DNA from: an uncultured Flavobacteriales bacterium
GTDB taxonomy: Bacteria; Bacteroidota; Bacteroidia; Flavobacteriales_D; Crocinitomicaceae
DNA length: 32,648 bases
Assembly (NCBI GenBank): GCA_913059205.1
Contig: CAJXRM010000030.1
Coordinates: 1 to 32,648 of the forward strand
Direction: 5' to 3'
Shown: positions 25,390-32,648 of the stretch, piece after piece
Position numbering within the stretch: the first letter of the stretch is position 1
How the letters are laid out: each line of letters starts with the position of its first letter
Notes under the pieces: generated by a model
Told to the model about the DNA's origin: nothing
Database searches by the model: none
Seen by the model: the letters and a program-made list of their open reading frames with translations, nothing else
Position numbers and translations under genes: made by a program

Positions 25390-26262
25390 TTACCCAACGA
25401 GTATATTCAAACTTTTTGGAACAACACTTACATTCAACTCGTCCAATACTTCAAACGGTTCACCATCGTAGTGCGCCATTTTCTTAGAAAGTTTAATTTT
25501 TGCATTCTTAAATTGAATGATCTCTGAAAAACGTGACTTATCGCTTTTCTTTCTGAAAAAACGGTAGATAATAGAAGGTGCAGACCAGATAGAGAAGGGC
25601 TTCAGCAAGCACAGTTCAATTTTTCCATCTGTAACATCAGATTTTGGTGAAATTGTAAATCCATTTCCAAATTGAGATGCATTTGCTACAGTACAAAGTA
25701 CTACTGGTAATGTTTTAACTTTCCCGTCTAAGTCAATAGAAACGTTAATTGGATTGTATTTGAAAAATTCCCGTGCAATCAAATAGATATAGCCTCTTAA
25801 ACCTCTTCGTGTGTGCGTGTCAAATTTCTTAGCGATTACAGCGTCAAAACCGTAACCACCAACGCCTAGGAATGTTTTATCATTTACTAAAACAGTGTCC
25901 ATTTGAATGGAATTGTTTTTATTAATGCATTCTATAGCTTCTTTAACATTTAAAGGAATTTTCATATGTCGAGCAAGTCCATTTCCAGAACCAACAGGAA
26001 GAATTGCTAATTTGGTTTTAGTTCCAATTAAAGCCGTACCTACTTCATGAACCGAACCATCGCCCCCAACAGCACAAACAATATCGTAACCGGCATCAGC
26101 TGAATCTTTGGCGATTAATTTCGCGTGTTTTCGATATTCTGTCTCTACAATATCATAATCGTAAACATTATGATCTAAGTGATCAGCAATCAATTGAGGG
26201 ATATTTCCTTTATTCCCTACTCCCGACTTTGGGTTTACGATGAAGCGAATTTTCTTTTTCAT
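25390..26262 (-). CDS. Diacylglycerol-kinase-family lipid kinase (YegS/DgkB-like)
   Basis: A cytoplasmic lipid kinase of the DAGK catalytic family, 290 residues. The nucleotide-binding VNPKSGVGNKG is at 9-19, GGDGSVHE at 66-73, and PVGSGNGLARH at 89-99, with GVGGYGFDAVI later. Family members phosphorylate diacylglycerol, sphingoid bases or related lipids; the substrate is not determinable here. Its start lies 53 nt inside the upstream LtaS-like gene, in a different frame, and the NPKSG motif so close to the Met confirms that overlap. Confidence 0.9.
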   Translation of the reverse strand: MKKKIRFIVNPKSGVGNKGNIPQLIADHLDHNVYDYDIVETEYRKHAKLIAKDSADAGYDIVCAVGGDGSVHEVGTALIGTKTKLAILPVGSGNGLARHMKIPLNVKEAIECINKNNSIQMDTVLVNDKTFLGVGGYGFDAVIAKKFDTHTRRGLRGYIYLIAREFFKYNPINVSIDLDGKVKTLPVVLCTVANASQFGNGFTISPKSDVTDGKIELCLLKPFSIWSAPSIIYRFFRKKSDKSRFSEIIQFKNAKIKLSKKMAHYDGEPFEVLDELNVSVVPKSLNILVG

Positions 26263-28159
26263 TTACTGTAGTTTGATTCATAATCAAATCACGGTTGTAC
26301 TGTTGAATTAAGGCTTTTATCCTTCGTTCGTTCGCTTTAACTTCTTTTTGACGGCCAGCTAAAGAGTCAGAAACATCCGTGCTCATAACTGTGAAATCAT
26401 ACAAATTTCGTGCCCTTTCGTTCGTGAACGTGGTCATGAAGTTGTTTTTATAGTAATAATAGCTTCCTTCAATGTATGTAATCGCCTCTTTTTCAGACTT
26501 ATTGTAGTAAGAATTGCCAAAGGAATAAAATTTTGTTTCAAGGTTTAAAAGGTCGATAATTGTAGGTAAAATATCGAGTTGTTGGAAAACTTCATCGCTT
26601 TTTTGTGCTTTAATTTTGCCACTTGGATGATAAAACAAAATAGGAATTCGATACATCTGTGTACGTGTGTTGTAAAGCGCAGTTTCAGTAGCGGGTGTAT
26701 GATCTGCTAGAATTACAAACAAGGTGTTTTCAAACCAAGGTTGTTTCTTCGCTTCTTCAAAGAATTGCCGCAAAGCATAATCGCCATAATTGATTGAAGC
26801 ACAAATAGGTTGTGGTCCTTTCTTTATGCTACTGCGCATGTGTTTCGGTATGAAATACGGATGATGAGAAGACAGGGTGAACAAAGTACTAAAAAAAGGC
26901 TCGTGCAATTCAGTCATTTTTTTAGCGGTCCACGGATTAAAGTACTCATCTAAAATCCCCCATGTTTTATCAAAATGATCATCGTTATTGTATTCAATTC
27001 TTCCAAAATAGTGATCAAATCCACACTGAGCAGCAAAGGCATCAAAGCGCATTGAACCGTTTGTTGCTCCATGGTAAAATGCTGACTCGTAACCAAATTT
27101 TCCTAAAATACTTGGAAGACTGTTAATTTCATTGTCACCATACGGCGAAGAAATATACGGACTGTCCATTAATGTAGGTACTGAAGCCAATATTGCTGGT
27201 ACTGCTTCAATTGATTTTTTACCATTGGCAAAACCGTTGTTAAAAGAAAGTGAAACTTCGATTAGCGAATCTAAAAATGGAGTATAACCCTTTCCGTTAT
27301 TGTACGCTCCAATAAACTCCCTTCCAAAGCTTTCTAACATGATAACCATCACATTGGTTTTGTTGTCCAAAATGTTCTGTGGGTTACTTGTTTTTACAGG
27401 ATTAAAGTAATTGTCAACCTGGTTTTCCGGAAAATACTTCACCTGCACGAGACTACTTTGATCCATTGTTTTGACCATTGTAAATGCGGTTGGCAAAACA
27501 AAAGCTGTATTTTCTCCTTTGGAATATTTCGATGCTTCTATGATGCCCGTTGGACGCAATCCAAATCCTCCACGAGCTACTAGAACAAGCAGGGCGATTA
27601 CAACTACCATTGAAATGAAGTTTTCCTTATAAAACCCTTTTTTCAGTGTGGAAAACGTTTGAAAAGAACGTTGTGTTTTACGGTAAAGAAATTCAGAAAA
27701 GGCGAGAAGCAAAGCGAAAATAATAAGAATAACCCACGAGTCTTTGAGGAATGAAGTAATAAGCTGGGCAAAATCATTTCCAGCACCTAAAACAGAAAAC
27801 AAATCAAATGTAGAACGCTTGCTGGTGTATTTGAAATACCCAATGTCTAATAGATTTGGAGCTATTAAAAGGGCGTTGGTAAGGTGAAACAAAAGTTTAA
27901 AAAAAGCACGGTGAAATGTATATCCTCGAATTGGAATAGGCAGCAGGAATAAGATGTAATACGGAGTAAAAAAAAGTGATACCGTAATCATATCAAACCA
28001 AAGTGCAACGAAGAAATCAAAGAATTCTAAACGGGGAAATGCGCTAAAATTGAAACCAAAGAAAATTAATCGTGTAATGTACAGCAATAAAACAGATATC
28101 AACATACGCTTTAATAACGTTGAGACATGTTCAGGAAGATAAGCCAACATTCGTTTCAT
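26210..28159 (-). CDS. LtaS-like membrane phosphoglycerol/phosphoethanolamine transferase family
   Basis: An alkaline-phosphatase-fold membrane enzyme related to lipoteichoic acid synthase. About five membrane segments fill residues 1-200, and the extracytoplasmic catalytic domain follows. In the numbering from TTG 28168, E279 (MLES), the nucleophile position S319 in ANGKKSIE, the SSHHPY loop (H435/H436) and ADHTPA (D489, H490) match the LtaS metal and nucleophile set, with Ser in place of the LtaS Thr. ATG 28159 is chosen (649 residues); ATG 28150 is also possible. In a Gram-negative the product is not lipoteichoic acid; transfer of a head group from a phospholipid onto a glycan or lipid is inferred. 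Confidence 0.88.
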   Translation of the reverse strand: MKRMLAYLPEHVSTLLKRMLISVLLLYITRLIFFGFNFSAFPRLEFFDFFVALWFDMITVSLFFTPYYILFLLPIPIRGYTFHRAFFKLLFHLTNALLIAPNLLDIGYFKYTSKRSTFDLFSVLGAGNDFAQLITSFLKDSWVILIIFALLLAFSEFLYRKTQRSFQTFSTLKKGFYKENFISMVVVIALLVLVARGGFGLRPTGIIEASKYSKGENTAFVLPTAFTMVKTMDQSSLVQVKYFPENQVDNYFNPVKTSNPQNILDNKTNVMVIMLESFGREFIGAYNNGKGYTPFLDSLIEVSLSFNNGFANGKKSIEAVPAILASVPTLMDSPYISSPYGDNEINSLPSILGKFGYESAFYHGATNGSMRFDAFAAQCGFDHYFGRIEYNNDDHFDKTWGILDEYFNPWTAKKMTELHEPFFSTLFTLSSHHPYFIPKHMRSSIKKGPQPICASINYGDYALRQFFEEAKKQPWFENTLFVILADHTPATETALYNTRTQMYRIPILFYHPSGKIKAQKSDEVFQQLDILPTIIDLLNLETKFYSFGNSYYNKSEKEAITYIEGSYYYYKNNFMTTFTNERARNLYDFTVMSTDVSDSLAGRQKEVKANERRIKALIQQYNRDLIMNQTTVNEKENSLHRKPKVGSRE

Positions 28160-28222
28160 TGAATTCAAAAGTATAAATTATTACCTGTAAATTATTAAGG
28201 CATTTTGAATTTCTTTGATTAA

Positions 28223-28255
28223 TTTGAACTAGTCAAAACGTTATTTCTATTTTTG
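28223..28255 (+). promoter_or_regulatory. Two-part Bacteroidota promoter of the barrel-nif3-zinc-ribbon set
   Basis: TTTG (28223-28226) and TATTTTTG (28248-28255) are 21 nt apart, an exact fit to the flavobacterial TTTG/TAnnTTTG layout. The ATG is 20 nt after the box, preceded by a weak AAAGGA. This is the best promoter in the window. Confidence 0.7.
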
Positions 28256-28275
28256 ACAAATAAATAAAGGACAAT

Positions 28276-29055
28276 ATGAGTGAAATTGTACGTTTGAAGT
28301 TATTGAATGGATTGGTTTGTTTCGTTCTGTTAATGAATGGTTTTGGTGTGTTTTCACAGATAGAAATGTCGAAAGAGAACATGGCAAAAGAGGAGAAAGA
28401 GCGCAAAGAAAAAAAAGCCAAGGAATTGATAGAAAAAGATTCGTTGAGCGCGACTTCATTGTATTTTAACGCAAACTGGTCGTACACCCCAAGAAAGCTG
28501 GAAGAAAATGAAGGTTTGTTTGGAGATTCGCTTGGAGAAAGAGCGAATGAAACAGCCGGAAATCGATGGTCATTTGGATTGGGATTTAGAAATCAATTGC
28601 ACAAATACATAGCGTTAGAAGGAGGAATAGCTTTTATGCGGAATTCAGAAAAATACAACTTTGAAGGAGTCGATACTTCATATTCGTATGTAACGGAATA
28701 TTCATATCTGGCCTTGCCGATTAAAGTGTATTATACTTACGGAAAAGATTTTAAGTTTCTTGGTGGTGTGGGGATTACTCCACAAATGTTCGTTCGTTAT
28801 AAACAAGATTTAAATTATAAAACTACCGAGGGTAAAGAAGAATCGGAAACGATAAAATCGACTACTGGATTTAGTTCGTTTGTGATTAGCGCAACAGTTT
28901 CTGCTGGAGTTCAAATAGAGCTTGGCAAACGCGTTTCAGTTCAAGTCATTCCAGAATATAGAATTCAATTGAATTCAAGTAACACAAAACAAGATGCGTA
29001 CAAACATTATGCACGTGCAATTGGCGTTAATGCAGGAATTGTAGTGCGTTTATAA
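28276..29055 (+). CDS. Outer-membrane beta-barrel protein (PorT/OMP_b-brl-like)
   Basis: A 259-residue outer-membrane protein. After a signal peptide (about 1-28, ending F-S-Q) comes a Lys/Glu-rich segment of about 25 residues (around 30-56). Then come amphipathic beta strands (YFNANWSYTPRK, WSFGLGFRNQ, IALEGGIAFMRN, YLALPIKVYYTYG, FKFLGGVGITPQMF) with a C-terminal strand ending in VVRL. It fits the outer-membrane beta-barrel family of Bacteroidota; the ligand or role is unknown. It leads a tight set with nif3 (8 nt) and the zinc-ribbon gene. Confidence 0.85.
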   Translation: MSEIVRLKLLNGLVCFVLLMNGFGVFSQIEMSKENMAKEEKERKEKKAKELIEKDSLSATSLYFNANWSYTPRKLEENEGLFGDSLGERANETAGNRWSFGLGFRNQLHKYIALEGGIAFMRNSEKYNFEGVDTSYSYVTEYSYLALPIKVYYTYGKDFKFLGGVGITPQMFVRYKQDLNYKTTEGKEESETIKSTTGFSSFVISATVSAGVQIELGKRVSVQVIPEYRIQLNSSNTKQDAYKHYARAIGVNAGIVVRL

Positions 29056-29063
29056 TAATTGAC

Positions 29064-30158
29064 ATGATAATCAAAGAAATTACAGACTATTTAGAATCCT
29101 TGGCGCCGATTTCGAGTCAAGAATCATACGATAACTCAGGGTTAATTGTAGGTGATTCGGCAACGGAAGTTACCAATGTACTGATTAGTTTGGATTGTAT
29201 TGAATCAACTGTTGACGAGGCAATTGAATTGGGATGTGAATTAATTATTGCTCATCATCCCATTGTTTTTTCTGGCTTAAAAAAGTTGAATGGTAAGAAT
29301 TATATTGAGCGAACAGTAATTAAAGCGATAAAGAACGATATTGCCATTTACGCAATTCACACCAATTTTGATAATTATAGATTCGGTGTAAATGATGAAA
29401 TTGCTGATCGATTGAAATTGATGAACCGCAAATTATTGGCTCCAAAATCGAATGTACTTTCAAAAGTTTCATTTTTTGTGCCGGCAGAAAATAAAGATGA
29501 AGTAGTGAGTGCAATGTTTTCAGCTGGAGCCGGAGACGTAGGAGAATATTCAGAATGTAGCTTTCAAACGGAAGGAATAGGTACATTTAAGCCAAGTGAG
29601 AATGCAAATCCCGTTGAAGGGAAACGCGGCGAGTTGTCGACAGTGAATGAATTAAAAGTTGAAGTGTTGTGCTCTCAACATTCTCTCGGTCGTGTGCTTA
29701 ATGCAATGTATCAAACGCATCCATATGAAGAGGTTGCTCATGATATTTATGCTATTCAGAATAAAAATCAGTTTGAGGGATCAGGAATGATTGGAGACTT
29801 GGAAGTTGAAATGGATGCGATTTCGTTTTTAACCGAATTGAAGAAAACGTTTAATTGTGGCGTTATACGACATACTGAAATACTAGATAAGAAGATTAAA
29901 CGCGTGGCGCTTTGTGGTGGTTCAGGAAGTTTTTTACTTGAAAAAGCCAAAAGTCAAAACGCAGATATTTTTATTACAGGAGATTTTAAATACCATGAGT
30001 TTTTTGATGCTGATAAACAGTTAGTTATAGCTGATATTGGACATTTTGAAAGCGAACAATATACTTCTAACAGATTAGAGCGTATTTTGACAAAAAAATT
30101 CACTAAATTTGCGGTTCATTTAACGAAGGAAAATACAAACCCAATAAAATATTTTTAG
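29064..30158 (+). CDS. Nif3-like dinuclear metal-centre protein
   Basis: A 364-residue Nif3/YbgI family protein, widely labelled GTP cyclohydrolase 1 type 2 although that activity is not general. The metal ligands lie in IIAHHPIVF (H64-H65), in AIHTNFDN (around 96-103) and in the C-terminal DIGHFESEQ. The central insertion (about 130-240, FVPAENKDEVVSAMFSAGAGDVG ... YQTHPYEEVAHDIY) is the PII/CutA-like domain of the longer family members. It ends 1 nt before the zinc-ribbon gene, a pairing seen in many bacteria. Confidence 0.92.
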   Translation: MIIKEITDYLESLAPISSQESYDNSGLIVGDSATEVTNVLISLDCIESTVDEAIELGCELIIAHHPIVFSGLKKLNGKNYIERTVIKAIKNDIAIYAIHTNFDNYRFGVNDEIADRLKLMNRKLLAPKSNVLSKVSFFVPAENKDEVVSAMFSAGAGDVGEYSECSFQTEGIGTFKPSENANPVEGKRGELSTVNELKVEVLCSQHSLGRVLNAMYQTHPYEEVAHDIYAIQNKNQFEGSGMIGDLEVEMDAISFLTELKKTFNCGVIRHTEILDKKIKRVALCGGSGSFLLEKAKSQNADIFITGDFKYHEFFDADKQLVIADIGHFESEQYTSNRLERILTKKFTKFAVHLTKENTNPIKYF

Positions 30159-30159
30159 C

Positions 30160-30909
30160 ATGGCAAAAGCGGCGACTAAAAACGAAGGATCAACTTCAGA
30201 CAAATTAGAAAGTCTATTTGAATTACAATTAATTGATTCTGAGATTGATAGAATTAAAACTGTAAGAGGGGAGTTGCCTTTGGAAGTACAAGATTTAGAA
30301 GATGAAGTAGAAGGGTTGGACAATCGAATTGCAAAAATGCAAGAAGAGATTAAAGAGTTGGAAACGGATATTTCTGATAGAAAAAATAGTACAAAAGATG
30401 CAGAGGCGGCAATCGCTAAATATAAAACGCAGCAAAATAACGTTCGTAACAATAGAGAGTTCGATGCAATTTCAAAGGAAATTGAGTTCCAAGAATTGGA
30501 GATTCAATTGAACGAAAAACGTACGAAAGAAGGAAAAGCGAAAATTGCTCACAAGAAAGAAATTTTGGATGAAGCAAAAGAGCGTAGAGAATTCAGAGCA
30601 ACTGATTTGGCAAACAAAAAAGCGGAATTGGATGAAATTATTGCTGAAACTCAAGCTCAAGAGGAAAAATTAACTAAAAAATCAACTGCAGCGATTGGGA
30701 AATTGGAAGATCGTTTAGCAGCAGCTTATACACGTTTGAGAGAAAGTGCAGTGAATGGATTAGCTGTTGTTCGCGTTGAACGTGATTCTTGTGGAGGATG
30801 TTTTAATAAAATACCACCACAACGTCAATTGGACATTCAAACAAAACGTAAAGTGATCGTTTGTGAGCACTGTGGTAGAATTTTAATGCCAGAGGAAAAA
30901 GAAGATTAA
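30160..30909 (+). CDS. Coiled-coil C4 zinc-ribbon protein (DUF164/CdsZ-like)
   Basis: A 249-residue protein with a long antiparallel coiled coil (about 20-190, rich in Glu/Lys) and a C-terminal zinc ribbon with CGGC (C211, C214) and CEHC (C235, C238). This is the DUF164 family, known from the Helicobacter homologue Hp0958 as an RNA- and protein-binding factor; the general role is uncertain. NNREFDAISKEIEFQE is the conserved coil tip. It is 1 nt downstream of the Nif3-like gene and is followed by an intrinsic terminator. Confidence 0.92.
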   Translation: MAKAATKNEGSTSDKLESLFELQLIDSEIDRIKTVRGELPLEVQDLEDEVEGLDNRIAKMQEEIKELETDISDRKNSTKDAEAAIAKYKTQQNNVRNNREFDAISKEIEFQELEIQLNEKRTKEGKAKIAHKKEILDEAKERREFRATDLANKKAELDEIIAETQAQEEKLTKKSTAAIGKLEDRLAAAYTRLRESAVNGLAVVRVERDSCGGCFNKIPPQRQLDIQTKRKVIVCEHCGRILMPEEKED

Positions 30910-30932
30910 GATTATTTTAAATAAGATTAATG

Positions 30933-30961
30933 AACCGTCTGCCTTTGGTAGGCGGTTTTTT
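30933..30961 (+). terminator. Intrinsic terminator after the zinc-ribbon gene
   Basis: AACCGTCTGCC (30933-30943) pairs with GGTAGGCGGTT (30947-30957) through 11 positions including two G-U pairs, with a 3-nt loop and a T run. It lies 24 nt past the zinc-ribbon stop and 16 nt before the helicase ATG. Confidence 0.85.
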
Positions 30962-30976
30962 GTATAAATTGGTACT

Positions 30977-32203
30977 ATGAAGTTTTCTGATTATAACATT
31001 TCGAAAGATATCAAAGAACAATTGGCTGTTTTAGGTTTTAATAAACCAACAGATATTCAATTTAAAGCCATTCAACATATTTTGGATGGCGAAGATGTTA
31101 TGGCCATTGCGCAAACTGGAACGGGTAAAACAGCAGCGTTTGCGATTCCTACATTAGATAGAATTCATAGAGCAAAAACGAAATACAAGAAATCAGGAAT
31201 TAAGTGTTTGGTAATGGTTCCAACGCGTGAATTGGCGAAGCAAATTTCGAAAGTTTATCAAGAAATTGGAAAGAAAACGAATGTGAAAACATTTGGATTG
31301 TTTGGTGGGGTAGAACAAGAGCAACAAATTAAAACGCTGAATAATGGAATCGATATTTTAGTCACCACGCCAGGGAGAATGTTCGATTTGATTTCACAAG
31401 GTGCAATTGATATTACGGGAATTCAATTTTTGGTACTTGATGAGGCGGATTTAATGTTGGATTTAGGCTTTACGAAGGACATTACAGATGTAATGAGGCA
31501 CATTCCACAAAAACGTCAAACACTTTTCTTTTCAGCAACGATTTCGAAGAAAATTAAATCATTGGCTTACGATGTGGTTCGAAATGCAATTCGTATTCAG
31601 ATTTCACCGAAAAATCCTGTAGCCAAAACCATTTCCCACTCAATTCTAGAAGTGGAGATGGACGATAAACGTTTTTTCTTAGAGAATATCATCAAAGAAA
31701 ATCCAGAAATGAAAATGGTTGTTTTTGTTCGTACAAAAGTCCGTGTAGAAAGAGTCGTTGCAGCCATGGAGCGCGTTCTTATTCAATCTGAAGCGTTACA
31801 TGGTGGATTGGAACAAAAGGAACGATTTGCTATTTTAGATCGCTTTAGAAGCGGAGAGAACAAAATATTGATTACAACAGATGTCGCTTGTCGCGGTATT
31901 GATATTCCAGATGTTGATTGTGTAGTGAACTATGACTTACCAGACAATCCAGAAAACTACGTTCATCGATGTGGGCGAACTGGTCGTGGCAAAAACAGAG
32001 GTCAAGCCATTTCGTTTTGCAGTGAAAGCGAGAATGAACTGTTGAAAGCAATAGAAGAATACACCGGCGATGAAATTGACCGTTATGACCTTTCTCTAGG
32101 CGAATACAAAGACATTCTTGATGATACAGATGACGGTTCGTACAACTGGAAAAAGATGATCAAGGAGCAGAATGAGTGGGATAAGACGGAAGATGAATGG
32201 TAA
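30977..32203 (+). CDS. DEAD-box ATP-dependent RNA helicase (RhlE/DeaD-like)
   Basis: A two-RecA-domain RNA helicase of 408 residues. The Q motif (Gln28 in PTDIQFKAIQ), motif I TGTGKT (47-52), PTREL (82-86), TPGR (131-134), DEAD (155-158) and SAT (186-188) form domain one. ATDVACRGID and HRCGRTGR form motifs V and VI in domain two. The tail is short and acidic (KEQNEWDKTEDEW) and lacks the RGG/basic extension of many cold-shock helicases. The start follows directly after the zinc-ribbon terminator; no clear promoter box is visible. Subtype is uncertain. Confidence 0.95.
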   Translation: MKFSDYNISKDIKEQLAVLGFNKPTDIQFKAIQHILDGEDVMAIAQTGTGKTAAFAIPTLDRIHRAKTKYKKSGIKCLVMVPTRELAKQISKVYQEIGKKTNVKTFGLFGGVEQEQQIKTLNNGIDILVTTPGRMFDLISQGAIDITGIQFLVLDEADLMLDLGFTKDITDVMRHIPQKRQTLFFSATISKKIKSLAYDVVRNAIRIQISPKNPVAKTISHSILEVEMDDKRFFLENIIKENPEMKMVVFVRTKVRVERVVAAMERVLIQSEALHGGLEQKERFAILDRFRSGENKILITTDVACRGIDIPDVDCVVNYDLPDNPENYVHRCGRTGRGKNRGQAISFCSESENELLKAIEEYTGDEIDRYDLSLGEYKDILDDTDDGSYNWKKMIKEQNEWDKTEDEW

Positions 32204-32478
32204 TTCATCCTATGAAATTCCATCATTTCTAAGGAGTAATTGACCTTAGTTTAATCTAAAGGTTTTATTATTGAAAAGAATTGGAATAAATCGAAAATAC
32301 TAGCATTCCAATAATGATCTGTTTTCGTATCAGAAAAAAAATCAAGACTAAATTCCGTTTATAAAAAATGTCGATTGACCATCAAAATGCTAAACCTGTT
32401 TAGTAACATGTAATTATTGTTCAATTTGGTTGGTGGTTCCTTGTTTTCTGTTAAAATTTTAAAATAAGGTTTTTAATT

Positions 32479-32516
32479 AAAAAAACATTCTACACTTGAA
32501 TTTTCAATTGTAGAAT
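32479..32516 (-). terminator. Intrinsic terminator pointing left, for a gene beyond the contig end
   Basis: The plus-strand arms ATTCTACACTTGAA (32487-32500) and TTCAATTGTAGAAT (32503-32516) pair over 14 positions with one mismatch. On the minus strand the stem is followed by G and seven T. It implies a minus-strand transcript entering from the right. Confidence 0.65.
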
Positions 32517-32539
32517 AATATTGAATTTAATCTTAATTC

Positions 32540-32599
32540 TCATCTCGTATTTCCCCCATAGTTTTGCACGAAATTATTAGTCATATTATCTGTGATATA
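32540..32599 (-). CDS. Possible 3' end of a truncated minus-strand gene
   Basis: The minus strand is open from the adapter junction to a TGA at 32540-32542, encoding 19 residues of plausible polar composition (Y-I-T-D-N-M-T-N-N-F-V-Q). The stop lies 23 nt before the terminator at 32479-32516. So short an open frame could be chance, and a TAGTTTTG box on the other strand (32559-32566) is an alternative reading. Confidence 0.25.
   Translation of the reverse strand, partial: YITDNMTNNFVQNYGGNTR
32559..32566 (+). promoter_or_regulatory. Weak candidate -7 box pointing out of the contig
   Basis: TAGTTTTG fits TAnnTTTG, but no TTG lies at the -33 distance and the downstream gene is not in the window. 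It conflicts with a gene tail on the minus strand at the same place. Confidence 0.2.
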
Positions 32600-32600
32600 A

Positions 32601-32648
32601 CTGTCTCTTATACACATCTCCGAGCCCACGAGACAGGCAGAAATCTCG
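32601..32648 (+). other. Illumina Nextera adapter left on the contig end (not genomic)
   Basis: The last 48 nt begin with the 19-nt Tn5 mosaic end CTGTCTCTTATACACATCT (32601-32619), continue with CCGAGCCCACGAGAC (32620-32634), then an 8-nt index AGGCAGAA (32635-32642, as in Nextera N703) and ATCTCG, the start of the P7 sequence. This is read-through library adapter, not a transposon insertion. Confidence 0.97.

Larger units (their letters stand above)
32204..32600. other. Gene-poor 397-nt region at the contig end
   Basis: No complete gene is visible. The stretch is AT-rich. It holds a weak helicase terminator candidate (32243-32267: ACCTTAG / CTAAAGGT with one bulge, then TTTTATTATT), a strong minus-strand terminator at 32479-32516, and a possible gene tail near the end. 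Confidence 0.7.

Noticed and set aside
1..32600. CRISPR array, prophage, insertion sequence, tRNA or rRNA
   Set aside because: No regularly spaced repeats, integrase or transposase genes, or recognisable RNA-gene sequence were seen on either strand by eye.
32601..32619. Tn5/IS50-like mosaic end, possibly a transposon
   Set aside because: The continuation is adapter, index and P7 sequence, so it is library-preparation DNA.

Overview
The window is a stretch of bacterial chromosome, low in GC (roughly the mid-30s percent by eye) and densely coding. It most likely comes from the Bacteroidota, order Flavobacteriales; a Crocinitomicaceae/Fluviicola-like source is a guess. The reasons are the TAnnTTTG-type -7 promoter boxes, almost no Shine-Dalgarno sequences, an OstA-like protein, the short form of the methylmalonyl-CoA mutase small subunit, a typical PorT/OMP-like barrel, and secreted proteins whose signal peptides end in F-S-Q. 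LpxB, GmhA and OstA indicate a Gram-negative envelope with lipid A. I see no rRNA, tRNA, CRISPR array, insertion sequence or phage gene. This is mostly a core, housekeeping region.

Layout. 1-4.7 kb (+): ychF, fumarylacetoacetase and a RelA/SpoT enzyme. 4.7-8.4 kb (-): a tightly coupled Fur-like regulator, STAS protein, purA and OstA-like gene set, with an intrinsic terminator embedded in the OstA signal-peptide codons. 8.5-9.6 kb (-): a TerB-like protein and gmhA, each with its own promoter candidate. 9.66-11.6 kb (+): a small secreted protein, an SDR oxidoreductase and a secreted CAP-domain protein. 11.7-15.3 kb (-): DinB-like, NlpC/P60 peptidase, sugar-nucleotide epimerase and glyA. 15.4-18.8 kb (+): surE, a small membrane protein, lpxB and a SpoIID/LytB-like protein. 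18.8-20 kb (-): a DivIC/FtsB-like septum protein and a secreted helical protein.

20-25.1 kb (-): methylmalonyl-CoA mutase (both subunits) behind an EI24-like membrane protein and a 53-residue membrane microprotein, then a second DinB-fold protein. 25.1-25.4 kb: a degenerate CAAAG-rich inverted-repeat element. 25.4-28.2 kb (-): an LtaS-like membrane sulfatase-fold enzyme overlapping a diacylglycerol-kinase-family gene. 28.2-30.9 kb (+): outer-membrane barrel, Nif3-like and coiled-coil zinc-ribbon genes. 31-32.2 kb (+): a DEAD-box RNA helicase. The last 397 nt before the end hold no complete gene, and the final 48 nt are Illumina Nextera adapter, so the true genomic sequence ends at 32600.

Much of the content concerns the envelope (LpxB, GmhA, OstA, LtaS-like enzyme with lipid kinase, SpoIID, NlpC/P60, DivIC, barrel protein), combined with purine, one-carbon, tyrosine and propionate metabolism. 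I do not see a defence system or other clearly new multi-gene system. The best leads are regulatory or architectural: the terminator inside the OstA gene, a lone perfect Shine-Dalgarno before fahA, the LtaS-like/lipid-kinase overlap, and the inverted-repeat element.
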